A stretch of DNA of 64,000 nt from Roseisolibacter agri. Its GTDB lineage: Bacteria > Gemmatimonadota > Gemmatimonadetes > Gemmatimonadales > Gemmatimonadaceae. Every line of letters starts with the position of its first letter. The first letter of the stretch is position 1. Made by a program: the position numbers and the translations under genes. The notes beneath the pieces are model-generated. The model ran no database searches and was not told the DNA's origin. It was given only the letters and a program-made list of their open reading frames with translations. Location of the stretch: contig NZ_BRXS01000003.1 in the NCBI RefSeq assembly GCF_030159095.1, forward strand, positions 620,001 to 684,000. Direction: 5' to 3'. Shown one piece after another: positions 61,185-64,000 of the stretch.

Positions 61185-63796
61185 GCGACATGGCGACGCG
61201 CCTCGATCCGCACCACCCGTCGTACGAGCCGCCCGAGAACGGCAACAGCGGTGACGAGGCCGCGGCCGTCGTGCACGCGCGTGCGCGCGCCATCTGGGGC
61301 CTCGTCGACGACGCCTACGGCCTGGTCGCGCACACGCCCACGCTCGGCGCCGCGCAGGCCGACGCGGTGGCGACCGCGGTCGCGATCGGCAATCCCGCCT
61401 TCGACGTCGACGACGCCGTCGCCGTGCTGCACGATCCCGCGCTCGGCTGGCTGTGCGCGCGCGCGTTCACCGACGCGCGCCGCGACTCGCACGGGCGCGG
61501 CGTGCTGGTGACCGACGTCGTCGTGATGGACGACGCGGCGATGGCCGCGCTGCGCCACGATCCGTTCCGCTGCCTGCCGCGCGCGCGCCGCGGTCGCCGC
61601 CCCGAGGCGGAGGGCGCGCTCGACGTGCCCGCGCTGCGCCCGATGACCGAGGCCGCGGAGGCGCGCCTGATCGCCACCGCGCGCGCGCGTCCCGATGCCG
61701 CGCTGCTGCGGCCGCTGCTCGCCGCGCTGCTGGCGGGCGACCGCGTGCTGTGGACCGGCGACGCGCCCGCGCTGCCGCTGCTGCAGGCGCTCGTGCTGCT
61801 GCTGCCGGTGCCGCTGCGCGGCGCGCTGACGCTGCAGACGCTCGCCGTGCAGCCGCCGCGCCTCGCGCCGCGCCTCACGGTCGCGCCGCGCCTCACCGCG
61901 GTGCTGGCGGAGGTGCCGTGGAGCGTGCGCCTGCCCGAGCAGGAGTCGCAGCTGCCGCCGCGCGCGCTGGCGCTGGCCGACGCGCTGCTCGCGCTCGCGC
62001 CGGCGCCCGAGGGGAGCGACGATGCCGCGCCCGGGCTGCTGCACGCCGCGCACGCGCGCTACGCGCAGGTCGCCGCGCGCGCCGCGGCCGGTGGCGCGCC
62101 GTTCGACGCACGCGCGCTCGGCGCGGAGGTGGAGCGCCTGCTCCGTCTCGCCGCGCTCGACGCCGCGGTGCAGCGCGGTGCCGCGTCCGACGCGCTGCGA
62201 CTGGTCGCCTCCGACGCGCCGGCCGAGCGGGCGGCGGCCGCGGCGTCGCTGCTCGCGCTGTCGCCGGACGCGCTGGCCACCGGCGTCGCCGAGCTGCTCG
62301 CGCAGCACGACGAGAGTGCGGTCGCGCACACGGTCGCGGGCGCGCTGGCCGAGCTGGCGCGGCTGGAGCCGCCGCCGGCGGGGACGCCGCGGCTGCAGGC
62401 CGTGCTGCGCCGCGTGCCGACGGCGCACGTGTCGGAGGGCGACGCCGCGCCGCTGCGCGCGGTGCTGGCCGCGATCGCCGCGTGGCACGACGACGTCGGC
62501 GGCGTGGTGGCGTGGGCGTCGCCCGACGCCGACTGGGCCTGGCTCGACGCGCGACTCGGCGCCAGCGCGGCCGCCGCCGCGCCGCCGCGCACGCGCACGC
62601 TGCTGGCCGCGCTCAGTGGCGGCGCGGACGCGTCGGCGGCGTACGTCGCGCACGCGCTGGCCGACGTCGCGCCCTCGCTGCCGCCCGCGGTGCGGCGACG
62701 CGCGGCGCATCTCGGGCTCGCGGGCGTGCGGCGCGCGTTCGGCACGATGGCCACCGACGCGACGACGCTGGAGACGGCGGCGCGCGCCGCGTCCGCGCTG
62801 CGCGGGCTGTGGCGCGTCGCGCCGCCCGCGGGCGAGGCGCGCGCGTTCGCGACGCTGCTGGGCGTCCCGGACGCCGACGCGCTGCCGGCCACCGAGGTCG
62901 CGCGCGCCGACGCCGTGCCTGCGGTGCTGCTCGCGTTGCGCGCCGTGCCCGACGCGGCCGCGCGCGCGCGCGAGCTCGACGCGTGGGTCGCGGCGCTGGT
63001 GGCCGACGCGCTGGCCGCGCCGCGCAGCGCCGACGCGCCGCGCGCGCTGGACGCCGCCGCGCGGCTGATCGACGCCGCGCACGCGGAGCACGTGGGCGGC
63101 GCCGACGCACCGGCGCGCGTGGGCGCGCTGCTGCGCGCCGCGCTCCCCGACGGCCCGCCCGCCGACGGCGCGCTCGCCTCCGCGTGGGCCGCGCTGCTGG
63201 CGCGCACCGACGGCGACGGCCGCCACGAGCTGGCGCTGCGCGCGCTGCTCGCCGCGACGCGCCCGGGTCCCGACGGCGCGCCGCGCGCCGGCACGTTCGC
63301 CGAGGCGTGCGCCGCCGCCGCATCCGCGGGCGTGACGCTGGACGACGCGGCGCTGCAGCGGCTCGGCGACGCGCTGGGCGACGCGTTCGCGCAGGCGTTC
63401 GCGGCGGGAGGCCCGCTGGCCGGCGCCCCGGCCGAGCGTGGCGTGGCCGCGCTGGAGCTGGCGCTGGCGGCGCTGGGCACGCTGGTGGACGGCGCGCGCG
63501 CCGCCGCGCTGGCGCAGCGCGTGGCCGGCCGCGTGCCGCCCGCGCTGCGCGACGCGCTGCGCCTGCGCCGCCTGGCCGCCGCGGTGGGCGAGGTGGAGCG
63601 CGCGCGCGACGAGCGCGCGTACGCGGAGCTGTGCGCGCTGCTGCGCGCGGGCGCGGGCCCCGTGCGCGCCGCCGACACGATGCTGCTGCGCGTGTACCTG
63701 GGCGTGCCCGCGGAGCCGGCGCTGGCGCGGCTGCGACGCACGCTGCGCACGTGGTGGGAGGCACGCGGCGGCGCACGGCCGCGGGAGGGCGCATGA
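61181..63796 (+). CDS. Large GTPase-associated protein 1-like protein
   Basis: A 871-residue alanine-rich protein, mostly helical. The N-terminal third has the pattern of the GTPase-associated protein 1 (GAP1-N) family: AIWGLVDDAYGLVAHTPTLG, WLCARAFTDARRD followed by GVLVTDVVVMDDAAMAAL and a LWTGDAPALPLLQALVLLLPVPLRGALTLQT block. The rest is made of helical repeats with no enzyme motif. It starts at GTG 61181 (GTGA overlap with the GTPase stop); an ATG at 61190 is the alternative. It ends in ATGA, shared with the next gene. I assign the family by resemblance only. Confidence 0.65.
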   Translation: MSDMATRLDPHHPSYEPPENGNSGDEAAAVVHARARAIWGLVDDAYGLVAHTPTLGAAQADAVATAVAIGNPAFDVDDAVAVLHDPALGWLCARAFTDARRDSHGRGVLVTDVVVMDDAAMAALRHDPFRCLPRARRGRRPEAEGALDVPALRPMTEAAEARLIATARARPDAALLRPLLAALLAGDRVLWTGDAPALPLLQALVLLLPVPLRGALTLQTLAVQPPRLAPRLTVAPRLTAVLAEVPWSVRLPEQESQLPPRALALADALLALAPAPEGSDDAAPGLLHAAHARYAQVAARAAAGGAPFDARALGAEVERLLRLAALDAAVQRGAASDALRLVASDAPAERAAAAASLLALSPDALATGVAELLAQHDESAVAHTVAGALAELARLEPPPAGTPRLQAVLRRVPTAHVSEGDAAPLRAVLAAIAAWHDDVGGVVAWASPDADWAWLDARLGASAAAAAPPRTRTLLAALSGGADASAAYVAHALADVAPSLPPAVRRRAAHLGLAGVRRAFGTMATDATTLETAARAASALRGLWRVAPPAGEARAFATLLGVPDADALPATEVARADAVPAVLLALRAVPDAAARARELDAWVAALVADALAAPRSADAPRALDAAARLIDAAHAEHVGGADAPARVGALLRAALPDGPPADGALASAWAALLARTDGDGRHELALRALLAATRPGPDGAPRAGTFAEACAAAASAGVTLDDAALQRLGDALGDAFAQAFAAGGPLAGAPAERGVAALELALAALGTLVDGARAAALAQRVAGRVPPALRDALRLRRLAAAVGEVERARDERAYAELCALLRAGAGPVRAADTMLLRVYLGVPAEPALARLRRTLRTWWEARGGARPREGA

Positions 63797-64000
63797 CCAC
63801 GCACGGCGTCACCGCCGCGACCGAGCCCTTCGCGCAGGCCGCGCCGTCGCGCGAGACGCTGCACCTGTGGGGCGCGCCCGCCGCCGGCAAGACGGGCCTG
63901 CTCGGCGCGCTCTACGCGACGTCCAAGAGCCGCGAGCCCGATCGCTGGGAAGCGCATCCGAAGGACTGCCGCGACGCGTACACGCAGGAGCAGCTGCTGG
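63793..64000 (+). CDS. Second P-loop NTPase of the operon (partial)
   Basis: The ATG overlaps the stop of the large protein (ATGA). The visible 69 residues contain Walker A GAPAAGKTGLLGALY (~28-42) and then a charged helix (SREPDRWEAHPKD). It is similar in design to the protein encoded at 60324 (LHLWGAP versus IVLWGPP). The gene runs off the window end. Confidence 0.75.
   Translation, partial: MTTHGVTAATEPFAQAAPSRETLHLWGAPAAGKTGLLGALYATSKSREPDRWEAHPKDCRDAYTQEQLL

Overview
The window is very GC-rich chromosomal DNA. It combines a SusC/SusD outer-membrane pair, several PEP-CTERM proteins, an ADOP-type FtsX permease, a transmembrane Ser/Thr kinase and large secreted M14 peptidases. That mix fits a soil bacterium of the Gemmatimonadota (Gemmatirosa/Gemmatimonas-like). 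This is an inference from gene content and base composition, because there is no rRNA or tRNA gene here to confirm it.

Region by region. 0-10 kb is an accessory island, all on the minus strand: a GNAT, a reverse transcriptase with an intact YVDD, a broken 3' piece of a gamma-glutamyltranspeptidase (GGT), a DUF3500 lipoprotein, a methyltransferase/YbjQ pair, a two-helix membrane protein and a P-loop ATPase. The RT and ATPase/membrane-protein blocks are visibly more A+T rich than everything around them. Each lies between a GGT 3' end and a GNAT sequence, so the same slot seems to exist twice with different cargo. 10-18 kb holds the intact GGT, an NlpC/P60 lipoprotein, an ADOP permease, a glyoxalase-TPR fusion and an alpha/beta hydrolase. 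18-25 kb holds susC-susD, divergent from pnuC and a double NTF2-like protein. 25-31 kb holds four PEP-CTERM proteins around a subtilase that carries a cyclic-di-GMP class I riboswitch in its leader.

31-43 kb holds a PASTA-less Ser/Thr kinase, cysK and cysE, a fused ABC exporter, a PEGA-like repeat protein, a GGDEF/EAL protein and small proteins. 43-60 kb holds an M28 peptidase with a GNAT, two tandem M14 carboxypeptidase-like proteins coupled through a TGATG overlap, a deacetylase/flippase-like pair, a TPR protein, a Big2 lipoprotein, a YpfJ-type metallopeptidase, a GT4 glycosyltransferase and a CBS protein. 60-64 kb opens a tightly overlapping operon: a P-loop GTPase-like protein, a large GTPase-associated-protein-like partner and a second P-loop NTPase that runs off the end. 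It resembles the GTPase-centred conflict (defence) systems and is the best candidate here for an unusual system beside the island at 0-10 kb.

The gaps between genes are not empty. At least two families of long imperfect palindromes recur (five and three copies), with arm changes that keep the pairing, along with several single inverted repeats. The cyclic-di-GMP riboswitch and the EAL protein suggest that secreted protease output is tied to cyclic-di-GMP level.
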